NCBI RefSeq assembly: GCF_001423585.1
Contig: NZ_LMOP01000008.1
Span: forward strand, 1,768,745-1,832,744
Source: Xanthomonas sp. Leaf148
GTDB taxonomy: Bacteria; Pseudomonadota; Gammaproteobacteria; Xanthomonadales; Xanthomonadaceae
Direction of reading: 5' to 3'
Length of the DNA stretch: 64,000 nt
Shown here: one piece after another, positions 8,222-17,195 of the stretch
How positions within the stretch are numbered: the stretch's first letter is position 1
Layout of the letters: each line of letters opens with the position of its first letter
Translations under genes and position numbers: made by a program
Notes under the pieces: model-generated
What the model was told of the DNA's origin: nothing
What the model saw: the letters and a program-made list of their open reading frames with translations, nothing else
Database searches by the model: none

Positions 8222-9727
8222 TCAACGCCTCCCACCAAAAATACTGCCGAAAATCCCGCGCACGATCTGCTGCCCGATCTTGCTGCCGATGGTGCGCGAT
8301 GTTTGTTTGGCCATCGTTTCCAACATGCCCTGGCGGCGGCCGGTGCCGAACACCGCGTCCTTGACCGCTTTTCCGAAACCGCTGTCCTGGGTTTCCTCTT
8401 GCTCGCGGGTGCGGGCGGGCGGGGCGGCGGTCTGCGCGGCGACCTGTTCGACGCGGCGTGCCAACAGCTCGGCTGCCGATTCGCGGTTGATCGCGGTGTC
8501 GTAGCGCGTGCCCACCGGGCTGGCCGCGCGTACCTGCGCGCGTTCGGGTGCGCTGATGGCGCCCATGCGGCAGCGCGGCGGGGCGATCAGGGTTTGCTGC
8601 ACCGGCGCTGGCACGCCCTTGCCCTGCAGTGGCGACACCAGCGCCTCGCCGGTGCCCAGGCTGGAGATGGCGGTGGCCACGTCGAGCTTGGGATTTGCCA
8701 CGAAGGTCTGCGCCGCGGTCTTGACCGCTTTCTGGTCGCGCGGCGTGTAGGCACGCAGCGCATGCTGCACGCGGTTGCCGAGCTGGCCAAGAATATTGTC
8801 GGGAATGTCATCGGGAAACTGCGAGCAGAAATAGATGCCCACGCCCTTGGAGCGGATCAATCGCACCACCTGCTCGATGCGTTGCACTAGCGCCGCAGGC
8901 GCGTCCTCGAACAGCAAATGCGCCTCGTCGAAGACGAACACCAGCTTGGGCTGGTCCAGATCGCCCACTTCCGGCAGGCCTTCGAACAACTCCGACAGCA
9001 GCCATAGCAGAAAGGTCGAGTACAGCCGCGGCTTGAGCACCAACTGGTTGGCCGCCAGGATGCCGATTACTCCGCGTCCGTCTGGCGCGACGCGCATCAG
9101 CTCGGCCAGTTCCAGCGCCGGTTCGCCGAAGAACTGCTCGCCGCCGTCCTGCGACAGCCGCAGCAGCGCGCGCTGGATCGCGGCCACCGATTGCGCCGAG
9201 ACCAACCCGTAACTGGTGGACAGCTCCTTGCGTTCTTCCACCACCAGCGCGAGCAGGGCACGCAGATCGTCCAGATCCAGCAGCAGCAGGCCGCGGTCGT
9301 CGGCCAGCTTGAACACGATGTCCAGCACGCCGGATTGGGTGTCGTTGAGTTCCAGGATGCGGGCGAGCAGGGTCGGGCCCATTTCGCTGACCGTGGTGCG
9401 CACCGGGTGGCCGAACTGCCCGTACAGGTCCCAGAACACCACTGGGCTGGCGGCCGGCGCGTAATCGGCGATGCCTACATCCGTGGCGCGCTGCAGCACG
9501 CCGGGCGCGCCGTCGCCGGCCACAGCCAGGCCGGCCACGTCGCCTTTCACATCGGCCAGGAACACCGGCACCCCCAAGCGCGAGAAGCCTTCGGCCAGGG
9601 TCATCAGGGTCACGGTCTTGCCGGTGCCGGTGGCGCCGGCCACCAGACCATGGCGGTTGCCGAAGCGGCCTTCGAGCACGACCGGGATATCGTCGGTGAC
9701 ACCTTTGCCGAGCAGGAAAGAGGCCAT
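8222..9727 (-). CDS. yjgR: HerA-like ATPase, DUF853/YjgR family
   Basis: A 501-residue P-loop ATPase of the HerA/FtsK superfamily, in the single-domain YjgR group (helicase HerA-like C-terminal, DUF853). The N-terminus leads straight into Walker A GATGTGKT at residues 31-38, then FLADVKGD, and a Walker B-like segment LVFVFDEAHLLFED further on; IYFCSQFPDDIPDNILGQLGNRVQHALRAYTPRDQKAV carries the sensor and arginine region typical of the family (quoted motif split in the family as CSQFPDDIP and RVQHALRAYT). The C-terminal 90 residues are basic and low-complexity. Function is unproven: cytoplasmic, probably hexameric, DNA- or protein-translocating by analogy. Divergent from the lytic transglycosylase gene. 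Confidence 0.85.
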   Translation of the reverse strand: MASFLLGKGVTDDIPVVLEGRFGNRHGLVAGATGTGKTVTLMTLAEGFSRLGVPVFLADVKGDVAGLAVAGDGAPGVLQRATDVGIADYAPAASPVVFWDLYGQFGHPVRTTVSEMGPTLLARILELNDTQSGVLDIVFKLADDRGLLLLDLDDLRALLALVVEERKELSTSYGLVSAQSVAAIQRALLRLSQDGGEQFFGEPALELAELMRVAPDGRGVIGILAANQLVLKPRLYSTFLLWLLSELFEGLPEVGDLDQPKLVFVFDEAHLLFEDAPAALVQRIEQVVRLIRSKGVGIYFCSQFPDDIPDNILGQLGNRVQHALRAYTPRDQKAVKTAAQTFVANPKLDVATAISSLGTGEALVSPLQGKGVPAPVQQTLIAPPRCRMGAISAPERAQVRAASPVGTRYDTAINRESAAELLARRVEQVAAQTAAPPARTREQEETQDSGFGKAVKDAVFGTGRRQGMLETMAKQTSRTIGSKIGQQIVRGIFGSIFGGRR

Positions 9728-10010
9728 TGGGCAGATCCGGTGAGGAAAGACCGGATTCTAGCGGGCAACGTTGCCGCACAAATCGGCGGGCGACGTATGA
9801 GTTCTGACAGTCAGGCTGTGCGGCGAGCCGGCGCCTGTCTCCAGCAAGGTCGACACCGTGCTCGCCGCTGCCAGACAACCGGCTTCGCCCGTTTTCAATG
9901 GATCGGGCAGGCGCGCCAAGCTAACGCGCCACTGACCTGCCGGCGGCATCGCCTTGCCCCGGTGTCGTCCCGGCGGCTACCCTGCCTGCCTTTCCGCTGC
10001 ACTGTCTCCG

Positions 10011-11591
10011 ATGCCGCTCGCTCATTTTGGTTTGCGCCCATGGCCTGTCCTGGCTGTGGTGGCGCTGATGTCTGTCGTCCCCGCCGCCCACGCCATCTCC
10101 AAGCGCGACACGGAGAAGGCTGCCGTGCTCGATACACGCATGGCCGCGGCCGAAAAGCGCTACCGCGATGCGCTGGTGCTGGTGAACAACTCCGACCCCA
10201 AGGGCACCGCCGAAGGCGACGCCGCACTGGAGGACATGGAGGATGTCATCGACGCCTGCATCAAGCAGCGCGGCTGTCTGGTTGCCAATCAGCTGGCTAC
10301 CTATAAGCGTCTGCTCAAGGCGCGTGCCGATGCCGAAGCGCCTGCCGCCGAAGACCCGGAAGACGACGACACCCTGCTGCAGGCCGACCCGGATCATCTC
10401 GGCCCGGCCGCCAATGGCGTGCCCGAGGCGGCGCGTGCGGCCACCCTGCTCAACGACCAGCGCCACGAGTTCGACAAGATGGTGCAGTACAACCCGGCCG
10501 TGCAGGCCGGCATCCGTCGCTGGCTGACCGATATGCGCCCGGCGTTGATGACCAGCTACGACAACTACAGCAACCTGCGCGGCGTGATGTGGCCGGAATG
10601 GCAGAAACGCGGCCTGCCCGAAGCGTTGCTGTTCGGCATCATGGCCAAGGAATCCAACGGCAAGGTGCACGCCAATTCGCGCGCCGGTGCGGCCGGGCTG
10701 ATGCAGTTCATGCCGGCCACCGGGCGGCGTTTCGGGCTGGGCCCGGACGGCAGCGGCTTCGACACGCGCTTCGATGCACGCAGCGCCGCCGAAGCCAGCG
10801 CCGCCTATCTCAACGAGCGCATGGCCGGCCTCAACCGCAGTATCGAGTTGGCGCTGGCTGCCTACAACGGTGGCGAAGGCCGTGCTGCACGGGTGTTTTC
10901 GCAGACCGGCGGGCGCGGATTCTGGGAGCAGGACGTCTACAACCAGTTCCCGGCCGAAACCAAGGACTACGTGCCGATGGTGATCGCGGCGGCGTGGATC
11001 TTCCTGCACCCGCGCCAGTACGGCGTCGATTTCCCCAAGCTCGACGCGCAGCCGGCCACGCTCAAGCTCGCCAAGTCCACCACGATCTATGAGCTGACCA
11101 TCTGCCTGGGCGGCATGGGCGTCCGCGAGGGCTATATGCGCGCACTGCGCAACCTCAACCCGCGCTATGAACCCGATGGCTGGATTCCGGCCGGCACCGT
11201 CATCAATGCCACCAACCGCATCGCCAGCCTGTACACGCGTTACTGCGTGAATGGTCCACGTGCGGACCTGGCGCGCACCTTGATCACTGCCGATCTCAAC
11301 AGCGCCATCGTGCGCAGCAGCGCAACCGAGTACACGCCCACCGTGGCGGTGGGCGATGTCAGCCCGATGGCTGGCGTGCCGACCACCGTGGCCACCGGCC
11401 AGCCGGTGGTCGCCAAACCGAAGGCAAAGCAGGCACGCAGCTACACCATCGCCAAGGGCGACACGCTCGGCCGCGTGGCGCAGAAGTACCAGTGCGAGAT
11501 CAAGGAACTGGCCAAGGCCAATGGCCTGAAGGCACCGGCCTATGCGTTAAAGCCAGGGCAGAGCATCAAGCTGACAGGCTGCGACCGCTGA
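10011..11591 (+). CDS. mltD: membrane-bound lytic murein transglycosylase D (SLT + LysM)
   Basis: Periplasmic lytic transglycosylase that cleaves the glycan strand of peptidoglycan to give 1,6-anhydromuropeptides. The 526-residue product has a Sec signal peptide (WPVLAVVALMSVVPAAHA), an SLT domain with catalytic Glu214 in MAKESNGKVH followed by AGLMQFMPATGRRFGL and AAYNGGEGR, a YVPMVIAAAWI segment as in MltD, and one C-terminal LysM module from about residue 472 (YTIAKGDTLGRVAQKY) that would bind peptidoglycan. There is no lipobox, so unlike Escherichia coli MltD it is probably not lipid-anchored. The ATG at 10011 was preferred to one at 9954 because it begins the signal peptide. Confidence 0.92.
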   Translation: MPLAHFGLRPWPVLAVVALMSVVPAAHAISKRDTEKAAVLDTRMAAAEKRYRDALVLVNNSDPKGTAEGDAALEDMEDVIDACIKQRGCLVANQLATYKRLLKARADAEAPAAEDPEDDDTLLQADPDHLGPAANGVPEAARAATLLNDQRHEFDKMVQYNPAVQAGIRRWLTDMRPALMTSYDNYSNLRGVMWPEWQKRGLPEALLFGIMAKESNGKVHANSRAGAAGLMQFMPATGRRFGLGPDGSGFDTRFDARSAAEASAAYLNERMAGLNRSIELALAAYNGGEGRAARVFSQTGGRGFWEQDVYNQFPAETKDYVPMVIAAAWIFLHPRQYGVDFPKLDAQPATLKLAKSTTIYELTICLGGMGVREGYMRALRNLNPRYEPDGWIPAGTVINATNRIASLYTRYCVNGPRADLARTLITADLNSAIVRSSATEYTPTVAVGDVSPMAGVPTTVATGQPVVAKPKAKQARSYTIAKGDTLGRVAQKYQCEIKELAKANGLKAPAYALKPGQSIKLTGCDR

Positions 11592-11593
11592 GT

Positions 11594-11628
11594 GTGAGGT
11601 GCTGCGATCGCAGATTGCAGCACCTCAC
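11594..11628. terminator. perfect 12-bp hairpin after mltD
   Basis: Arms GTGAGGTGCTGC and GCAGCACCTCAC pair perfectly around an 11-base loop, starting three bases after the mltD stop codon. Only a short TT follows, so it is a strong 3'-end structure rather than a textbook terminator. Confidence 0.6.
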
Positions 11629-11633
11629 TTGGA

Positions 11634-11772
11634 GCGGTTGAAAAAATGTGGCGAGCAGCCGTCAGGTGGGTATCGACGGGGCGCTCAGGAACAACGTGTA
11701 CGCGTGGTCCATGCCGCACCGAGCATCGGCTGCGCCCGCCTGGCAGCGAGCGCAGTCGTTTGTCAGCGGCGT
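11634..11772 (-). repeat. dispersed 139-bp element, copy B
   Basis: Second copy of the element at 5121, in the same orientation. On this strand it reads ACGCCGCTGACAAACGACTG immediately after the TAA of the lipoprotein gene and ends at CATTTTTTCAACCGC. Shared interior blocks include CCCACCTGACGGCTGCTCGC and GTGCGGCATGGACCACGCG. It again fills the gap between convergent genes (mltD and the lipoprotein gene). Confidence 0.8.
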
Positions 11773-12756
11773 TTAAGCAGGTCGCGCAGATGGTGCCATA
11801 CCTGTCTGCGAGGAGGGCGGCGAGCCGCCGTCCTCGCTCCAGCGTGCCTTGAGGCCGTCCCACCATTGCGTCCACCGCGCACGCCAGCTCTGGCGCAACG
11901 CCTCGGGACCAAAGCGCTGCGCCTGCTGCTCTGCAAACTGCATCGCCTGTTGCATCACCGGCGAGCCGTTCTGCTTGATCGCCTGCCACATGAAACGGCT
12001 GAGGATGCGGGCGATGACCAGATTGGAATCCAGGTCGCCGCTCTCTGCTTCCACATGCAGGATCAAGGTCTGCAGTTCGGCGCGCACCTCCGGCGGTACG
12101 CCGGGATTTTCGCTGAGCCGTTTCAGACGGCGTAAGCCAGCCAGATAACGGTGCTCGGCCAGGTCCAGCCCGGCGCGTGCCAGTTCGCCCAGCCACGGTG
12201 CACGCACCGCCAGCGCAATCGCATCGACATGCAGCACCACGTTTTCCCAGCGCTTGTCCTGCATCGCGGCATAGGCCATCACCACGTGCAGCATCACCAA
12301 GGTGGCGAAGTCGCCTTCCGGATCGGTGCTGTTTTTCCACAGGCTGTCGCTGGACTGTTGCGCCAGTTGCGGCCATTGCTTGCGTTCGTAGGCCACCGAG
12401 CGCAATGCGGTGGCGATGACGCGCCCCTGTGGAGCGCAATCGCGCTCCAGTAGGTCGGCCTCGGCGATCGCCGGCAGCAGTTTGTTCGCCGATAGCGCCG
12501 TGTAGGACAGCATGGCGTGCAGCATGCAGATGTCGTCGGCGGTCAACGGCGCGGGCGGGGTCTCCAGCAGGGCACCGCCGCGCTGGTACGCCGCAAATGC
12601 GATCGGTAAGCCATGTTCGCTGAAGTGCCGGTAGCCACGGTATTGCAGGCCACCGCGCAGATCGTCCAACTGTTGTTGCTCGCTCTTGTGGCCGCAGCCG
12701 GTCACTGCCGTGAGCAGCGCAATCGCCAGCGGCCAGCGCAACATCCGTGTTGTCAT
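11773..12756 (-). CDS. lipoprotein of unknown function
   Basis: A 327-residue predicted lipoprotein: basic N-terminus, hydrophobic LRWPLAIALLTAVTGC, lipobox VTGC with Cys21. The mature part is all helical with TPR-like spacing (LPAIAEADLLERDCAPQGRV, LARAGLDLAEHRYLAGLRRL) and ends in a Ser/Pro-rich tail. No family was recognised with certainty. The start at 12756 follows AGGATC; the longer open frame to 12837 would put 27 polar residues before the signal peptide. It lies downstream of psd on the same strand but is separated by heptamer arrays and a decayed psd fragment, so co-transcription is uncertain. Possibly a periplasmic or outer-membrane-anchored scaffold. Confidence 0.78.
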   Translation of the reverse strand: MTTRMLRWPLAIALLTAVTGCGHKSEQQQLDDLRGGLQYRGYRHFSEHGLPIAFAAYQRGGALLETPPAPLTADDICMLHAMLSYTALSANKLLPAIAEADLLERDCAPQGRVIATALRSVAYERKQWPQLAQQSSDSLWKNSTDPEGDFATLVMLHVVMAYAAMQDKRWENVVLHVDAIALAVRAPWLGELARAGLDLAEHRYLAGLRRLKRLSENPGVPPEVRAELQTLILHVEAESGDLDSNLVIARILSRFMWQAIKQNGSPVMQQAMQFAEQQAQRFGPEALRQSWRARWTQWWDGLKARWSEDGGSPPSSQTGMAPSARPA

Positions 12757-12860
12757 CGAAGATCCTGAAGGTCGCCGATATCCGGCGGCTGGAAGTGCAG
12801 GTGAAAGAGCGTGCGCTGGCTGTTTCCAGCGATGCAACGTGCTTTGAAAGAATGCGGTGA

Positions 12861-12888
12861 CGACTAACGACTAACGACTAACGACTAA
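12861..12888. repeat. heptamer array (CGACTAA)4
   Basis: Four perfect tandem copies of CGACTAA, directly followed by a second array of a different heptamer. It lies between the lipoprotein gene and psd. Confidence 0.95.
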
Positions 12889-12891
12889 CGA

Positions 12892-12940
12892 CAACCAACA
12901 ACCAACAACCAACAACCAACAACCAACAACCAACAACCAA
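12892..12940. repeat. heptamer array (CAACCAA)7
   Basis: Seven perfect tandem copies of CAACCAA, then a degenerate CAACAAC. Together with the adjoining array it forms an 80-base purine/pyrimidine-skewed tract with almost no G on this strand. Confidence 0.95.
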
Positions 12941-12969
12941 CAACAACGCGACCGGCCGCGTCGCTGCGG

Positions 12970-13076
12970 CCCAGCCCACTAGCGCCTGCCTCCAGCCGCA
13001 GCGACGTTTCTACAGCCAATCCACCGGTAAGCGTGGCCACACCAAGTGGCAGCAACACGATCACCGTCGAGCCGCG
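12970..13076 (-). pseudogene. decayed duplicate of the psd 3' end
   Basis: Read on the minus strand, this stretch encodes [20 protein letters not shown] and then VETSLRLEAG, closely matching the last 35 or so residues of the adjacent psd ([30 protein letters not shown]). The DNA core TGGCAGCAACACGATCACCG differs from psd by one base in 20. No start codon or upstream psd sequence accompanies it, and the frame runs on into the heptamer arrays. It is a partial tandem duplication with no likely product. Confidence 0.65.
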
Positions 13077-13121
13077 CCTCAATCAAATGCAGCATCCGAA
13101 TGCTGGCCGCTTCGCCCCGCG

Positions 13122-13970
13122 TCAGCCCACCTGGCGACGTGCCAATGCCTGCCCAAGACGCACCGCCGTCTCTGCGGCAAGTGCGCCATCGAGCTTGGCC
13201 ACACCCGGTGGCAGCAGCACGATCACCGTCGAGCCGTAATTGAAGCGCGCCATCTCCGCAAACCGCTCCAAGACGATTCCCTTGCCACGGTAATCCTTGC
13301 GCGTGATGCGATCGCCGTAGCGTGGGATCTCCACGCCGCTCCAGACCGTTTCCACGCCAGATACCAGCAGCGCACCCACCATCACCGAGGCCATCGGGCC
13401 GAACTCGGTGTCGAAGTGGCACACCAGGCGCTCGTTGCGGGCAAACAACCGCGGCACGTTGCGCACCGCACCCGGGCCCACGCTGAACAGGCGGCCCGGC
13501 ACATGCACGGTTTCGCGCAGGGTGCCGGTCCACGGCATGTGGACGCGGTGGTAGTCCTTGGGCGACAGATATACCGTCGCGAACAGGCCGTCGTTGAACG
13601 GCGCGGCCGCTGCCGCGTCGCCGAGCAATTCGGCTGCAGTGAACGACTGGCCCTTGGCCTGGAAAATACGCCCGTTCTCGATCGGGCCGAGCTGGCTGAT
13701 ACGGCCATCGGCCGGCATCAACACGGTTGCCGGGTCGGCATCGGGCACACGTGCGCCCGGCTTCAATGCGCGGGTAAAGAACGCATTGAAGGTGGGGTAC
13801 GCGCGCGGGTCCGGTTCCTGCGCTTCGCTCAGGTCCACCCCGAACTTGCGCGTCACCGTGTCGATCAACCATTGCTTGGTCGAAGGCGTGTCCGAGTACG
13901 CCAGCGCGCGCGCCATGGAGGACAGCAACCGATGCGGCAGCACGTAGGTCAGGGAAGTGACGAAACTCAC
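13122..13970 (-). CDS. psd: phosphatidylserine decarboxylase proenzyme
   Basis: Pyruvoyl enzyme that decarboxylates phosphatidylserine to phosphatidylethanolamine at the inner membrane. The 282-residue proenzyme has [19 protein letters not shown] sequence near residue 60-75, [37 protein letters not shown] and the self-cleavage site Gly246-Ser247, here in a YGST setting where Escherichia coli has LGST. Cleavage would release a large beta chain and a 36-residue alpha chain carrying the pyruvoyl group. The start is GTG, overlapping the SCO stop codon by GTGA; the open frame beyond it is the SCO gene read out of frame. A decayed copy of its last codons lies just downstream. Confidence 0.95.
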   Translation of the reverse strand: MSFVTSLTYVLPHRLLSSMARALAYSDTPSTKQWLIDTVTRKFGVDLSEAQEPDPRAYPTFNAFFTRALKPGARVPDADPATVLMPADGRISQLGPIENGRIFQAKGQSFTAAELLGDAAAAAPFNDGLFATVYLSPKDYHRVHMPWTGTLRETVHVPGRLFSVGPGAVRNVPRLFARNERLVCHFDTEFGPMASVMVGALLVSGVETVWSGVEIPRYGDRITRKDYRGKGIVLERFAEMARFNYGSTVIVLLPPGVAKLDGALAAETAVRLGQALARRQVG

Positions 13971-14617
13971 GGAGCGGTTACCTTGGTCAGCTGTTGGAGG
14001 TCGGCGGCAATCGCCTTGGGGTCGAGCGGCGGACGGATCAGGCCGGTCAGGCGGCCTTGCGGATCGAGCACGGCGATGCCGGCCGAGTGATCCATGCTGT
14101 AGTCGTTGGGGTTCTGATCGAAGTTCTTGCCCGGCACCTTCTGGAATACCAAGCCCAGCGCGGTGGCAAAGCGTTCCAGCGCCGGCACGTCTGCGGTGGC
14201 CGCCAGCGTGTCCTTGTGGAAGGCGTGGGCGTACTCGCCCAGCCGCGCAGGCGGGTCGCGCTGCGGGTCCACCGACACGAACAACACGCGCGGGCGCAGC
14301 CCGTCGGGGATGCTTTCCCACTGCTGCTGCGCCACCGCCAGATCGGTCAGCGTGGTCGGGCAGACATCCGGGCAGAAGGTGAACCCCAAAAACACCAGCG
14401 ACCAATGCCCTTTCAGTTCGCCAGACACCAACTGGGTGCCATCGGACTGGCGCAGGCTGAACTGCGGCAAGGGGCGCGGCTGCGGGTAAAACGTGATGGT
14501 CTGAGTGGGCGGCCAGGGCGAGCGGGGCGTCCCGCCGAAGAACTTCTGGCCCAGCAACAACCCAAGACCGGCGGCCAGCGCCACCAGTAGCACGATGCCG
14601 GTATTGCGATTGAACAT
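13967..14617 (-). CDS. SCO1/SenC family copper chaperone
   Basis: A 216-residue membrane-anchored thioredoxin-fold protein that delivers copper to the CuA site of cytochrome c oxidase in the family. One N-terminal membrane segment ([16 protein letters not shown]) anchors a periplasmic domain with Cys82-x3-Cys86 in FTFCPDVCP and copper-ligand His177 in SMDHSAGI, plus FVSVDPQRD. All three copper ligands are present. It overlaps psd by four bases, so copper chaperone and phospholipid synthesis are translationally coupled here. No cytochrome oxidase genes occur in the window, so its partner is elsewhere. Confidence 0.92.
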   Translation of the reverse strand: MFNRNTGIVLLVALAAGLGLLLGQKFFGGTPRSPWPPTQTITFYPQPRPLPQFSLRQSDGTQLVSGELKGHWSLVFLGFTFCPDVCPTTLTDLAVAQQQWESIPDGLRPRVLFVSVDPQRDPPARLGEYAHAFHKDTLAATADVPALERFATALGLVFQKVPGKNFDQNPNDYSMDHSAGIAVLDPQGRLTGLIRPPLDPKAIAADLQQLTKVTAP

Positions 14618-14662
14618 GGCGGTTTCCAGTGCAACGGACGCTCATGATACCGATCCGACCTC

Positions 14663-14668
14663 TATAAT
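14663..14668 (+). promoter_or_regulatory. candidate -10 box for prmB
   Basis: A perfect TATAAT lies 29 bases before the prmB ATG in the 80-base divergent gap with the SCO gene. No good -35 hexamer is seen at the usual distance. Confidence 0.4.
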
Positions 14669-14697
14669 CGTGGGCCGATTCCTTTTTAGTTGTTGCC

Positions 14698-15624
14698 ATG
14701 ACTGCCGCCGCGGCCGACGAACTGCACACCATCATCGACCTGATCCGCTACGGCACCAGCCGTTTCAACGAAGCCGGTCTCACCTTCGGTCACAGCTATG
14801 ACAACGCGCTGGACGAAGCCACCCAGCTGGTGCTGCACAGCCTGCATCTGCCGCACGACCTGGGCCCGGCGTATGGCCAGGCGCGCCTGCTGCGCGATGA
14901 AAAAGAACGCGTGCTGGGCCTGTTCGAGCGCCGCATCACCGAACGCGTGCCGGCGGCCTATCTGACCGGCGAAGCCTGGTTTGCCGGCCTGAGTTTCAAG
15001 AGCGATGCGCGCGCCCTGGTACCACGCTCGCCGATCGCCGAATTGATCGAATCCGGCTTCGAGCCCTGGCTGGGCGGTCGCGAAGTCACCCGCGCGCTGG
15101 ACCTGTGCACCGGCTCGGGCTGCATCGCCATCGCCATGGGCCACTACAACCCGCATTGGGAGGTGGATGGCGTGGACATCAGCGACGACGCGCTGGCGCT
15201 GGCCGCCGAAAACAAGGCGCGCCTGCATGCCGACAATGTCAGCTTGCTCACGTCCGACCTGTTCACCGGGCTGGCGGGCCGTCAGTACGATCTGATCGTC
15301 ACCAATCCGCCGTACGTCACCAACGACGAGACCGACGCACTGCCGCAGGAGTATTCCTACGAGCCGGAGCTGGGCTTGCGTGCCGGCGACGATGGCCTGG
15401 ACCTGGTGCTGAAGATCCTGCGCGATGCGCCGCAGCACCTGAGCGAAGACGGCCTGTTGATCTGCGAAGTGGGCGAGTCCGAGCAGCATCTGATCAAGCT
15501 GCTGCCGGAAGTGGATCTTGCCTGGGTCGAGTTCAAGGTTGGGCAGATGGGCATCTTTGCGGTGGAATGCCGCGAGTTGATTGCGCACAGCGCGCGCATC
15601 ACCGAGTTGGCCGGTGCGCGCTAA
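14698..15624 (+). CDS. prmB: ribosomal protein L3 N5-glutamine methyltransferase PrmB
   Basis: SAM-dependent methyltransferase of the HemK/PrmC family that methylates a glutamine of ribosomal protein L3. The 308 residues carry an N-terminal helical domain, then [17 protein letters not shown] and [14 protein letters not shown] motif [10 protein letters not shown] at 135-144, and the catalytic NPPY at 203-206 followed by [20 protein letters not shown]. That last stretch and the spacing match PrmB rather than PrmC. It precedes a small membrane-protein gene and aroC with overlaps, as in many gammaproteobacteria where prmB lies beside aroC. Confidence 0.95.
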   Translation: MTAAAADELHTIIDLIRYGTSRFNEAGLTFGHSYDNALDEATQLVLHSLHLPHDLGPAYGQARLLRDEKERVLGLFERRITERVPAAYLTGEAWFAGLSFKSDARALVPRSPIAELIESGFEPWLGGREVTRALDLCTGSGCIAIAMGHYNPHWEVDGVDISDDALALAAENKARLHADNVSLLTSDLFTGLAGRQYDLIVTNPPYVTNDETDALPQEYSYEPELGLRAGDDGLDLVLKILRDAPQHLSEDGLLICEVGESEQHLIKLLPEVDLAWVEFKVGQMGIFAVECRELIAHSARITELAGAR

Positions 15625-16102
15625 GGCGCCCGTATCCCGTCCGCAGCTGATCGATATCGTGCTGCTGGTGCCGGTGTCCGTCTTCGGGGCGGCCATTCCG
15701 TTTGCTTTGGTCGACGTGGTATTGCAGTTGTTCGACCCGATGTACGGCGGTCCGACCGCGCAGGGCTGGTGGAGCGTCGCAGCGCAGATCGGCTTCGGGT
15801 CGATCGCGTTCTTCGGTCTGGTATCGGCCTGGATTGTGGCGGCCAGCTCGGATGCGGTATTGCGTGCGCATCGGCGCCGCAGCGTGGGCGTGGCGCTTGG
15901 CTTGCTGGGTGGTGTCGGCACGGCGCTGTATCTGCTCGCCGAGTGGCTGCTCAGTGAGCGGTTCGCGCTGGACCTGTTTCTGGTGGTGGTCGGCAGTGTG
16001 TTGGCCGTGGCACCGATGCTGGTGGCGGCACGGCATCTGCCGCGCATCGTGCGCGCGCTGCCACCTGCTGCAATGTTGAGAGGATGCCGTTATGGGCAGT
16101 AA
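15614..16102 (+). CDS. small polytopic membrane protein, unknown function
   Basis: Predicted 162-residue inner-membrane protein with four hydrophobic segments ([76 protein letters not shown]). No family recognised. The GTG at 15614, within the last codons of prmB, was preferred to the ATG at 15581 because it gives the smaller overlap (11 bases). The 3' end overlaps the aroC start by 11 bases, and the aroC ribosome-binding site (GAGAGGA) lies inside it, so prmB, this gene and aroC form one coupled transcription unit. Confidence 0.65.
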   Translation: MRAKAPVSRPQLIDIVLLVPVSVFGAAIPFALVDVVLQLFDPMYGGPTAQGWWSVAAQIGFGSIAFFGLVSAWIVAASSDAVLRAHRRRSVGVALGLLGGVGTALYLLAEWLLSERFALDLFLVVVGSVLAVAPMLVAARHLPRIVRALPPAAMLRGCRYGQ

Positions 16103-17195
16103 CAGTTTCGGCCGCCTGTTGACGGTCACTACCTTCGGCGAATCGCATGGGCCGGCGATCGGCTGCGTTGTCGATGGCTGCCCTCCGGGCCTGGAACTGG
16201 CGCCGGAAGAGTTCACCCTGGACTTGCAGCGCCGTGCCAGCGGCAAGAGCCGGCATACCTCCGCACGCCGCGAAGCCGACGAGATTGAGATCCTGTCCGG
16301 CGTGTACGAAGGCCGCACCACCGGCACGCCGATCGGGCTGCTGATCCGCAACACCGATCAGCGCAGCAAGGACTACAGCAACATCGCCCAGCAGTTCCGT
16401 CCCGGCCATGCGGACTACAGCTACTGGCAGAAATACGGCATCCGCGATCCACGCGGCGGTGGGCGCTCGTCTGCGCGCGAAACCACCATGCGCGTGGCTG
16501 CGGGCGTCATTGCCAAGAAGTGGCTCAAGCAGCGCTACGGCGTGCTGGTGCGCGGGTATCTGTCGCAGCTGGGCGAGATCCGCCCGACCGGTTTCGACTG
16601 GAATGCGGTCGAAGACAACCCGTTCTTCTGGCCGCACGCCGAGCAGGTGCCGGAGCTGGAAACCTATATGGATGCGCTGCGCAAGTCCGGCGATTCGGTC
16701 GGTGCGCGCGTGGACGTGGTGGCCGGCGGCGTGCCGCCCGGCTGGGGCGAGCCGATCTACGGCAAGCTCGATGCCGAGCTGGCTGCCGCGATGATGAGCA
16801 TCAATGCAGTCAAGGGCGTGGAGATTGGCGACGGGTTTGCCAGTGCCGCGCAAAAGGGCACCGAACACCGTGACCTGATCACCCCGGAAGGCTTTCTCAG
16901 CAATCACGCCGGCGGCATTCTGGGCGGCATTTCCACCGGCCAGGCGGTGACCGCGTCGATGGTGCTCAAGCCGACCTCCAGCCTGCGCCTGCCCGGTGCA
17001 ACCGTGGACGCAGACGGCACGGTCGTGGATGTGATCACCACCGGTCGGCACGATCCATGCGTGGGCATCCGCGCCACCCCGATCGCCGAAGCGATGATGG
17101 CCTTGGTGCTGATGGATCAGGCGCTGCGTCATCGCGCGCAATGCGGTGATGTCGGCGAGATCTCGCCGCGCATCCCCGGTCAGATCGATGTCTGA
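16092..17195 (+). CDS. aroC: chorismate synthase
   Basis: Last enzyme of the shikimate pathway: converts 5-enolpyruvylshikimate-3-phosphate to chorismate using reduced FMN. The 367-residue length and signatures fit the family: GESHGPAIG near the N-terminus, [31 protein letters not shown] around residues 125-141, [14 protein letters not shown], and the C-terminal [19 protein letters not shown]. Chorismate feeds the tryptophan pathway, whose trpF, trpB and trpA lie further along in this window. The end overlaps the start of the next dehydrogenase gene by eight bases. Confidence 0.98.
   Translation: MGSNSFGRLLTVTTFGESHGPAIGCVVDGCPPGLELAPEEFTLDLQRRASGKSRHTSARREADEIEILSGVYEGRTTGTPIGLLIRNTDQRSKDYSNIAQQFRPGHADYSYWQKYGIRDPRGGGRSSARETTMRVAAGVIAKKWLKQRYGVLVRGYLSQLGEIRPTGFDWNAVEDNPFFWPHAEQVPELETYMDALRKSGDSVGARVDVVAGGVPPGWGEPIYGKLDAELAAAMMSINAVKGVEIGDGFASAAQKGTEHRDLITPEGFLSNHAGGILGGISTGQAVTASMVLKPTSSLRLPGATVDADGTVVDVITTGRHDPCVGIRATPIAEAMMALVLMDQALRHRAQCGDVGEISPRIPGQIDV

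Noticed and set aside
12885..13082. 65-codon frame ending in repeated VVGCWLL
   Set aside because: Fusion of the decayed psd fragment with the heptamer array; not a plausible gene.
13122..14735. 537-codon single frame covering psd and the region of SCO
   Set aside because: psd is in this frame only from 13970; the rest reads SCO out of frame, and SCO is intact in its own frame.
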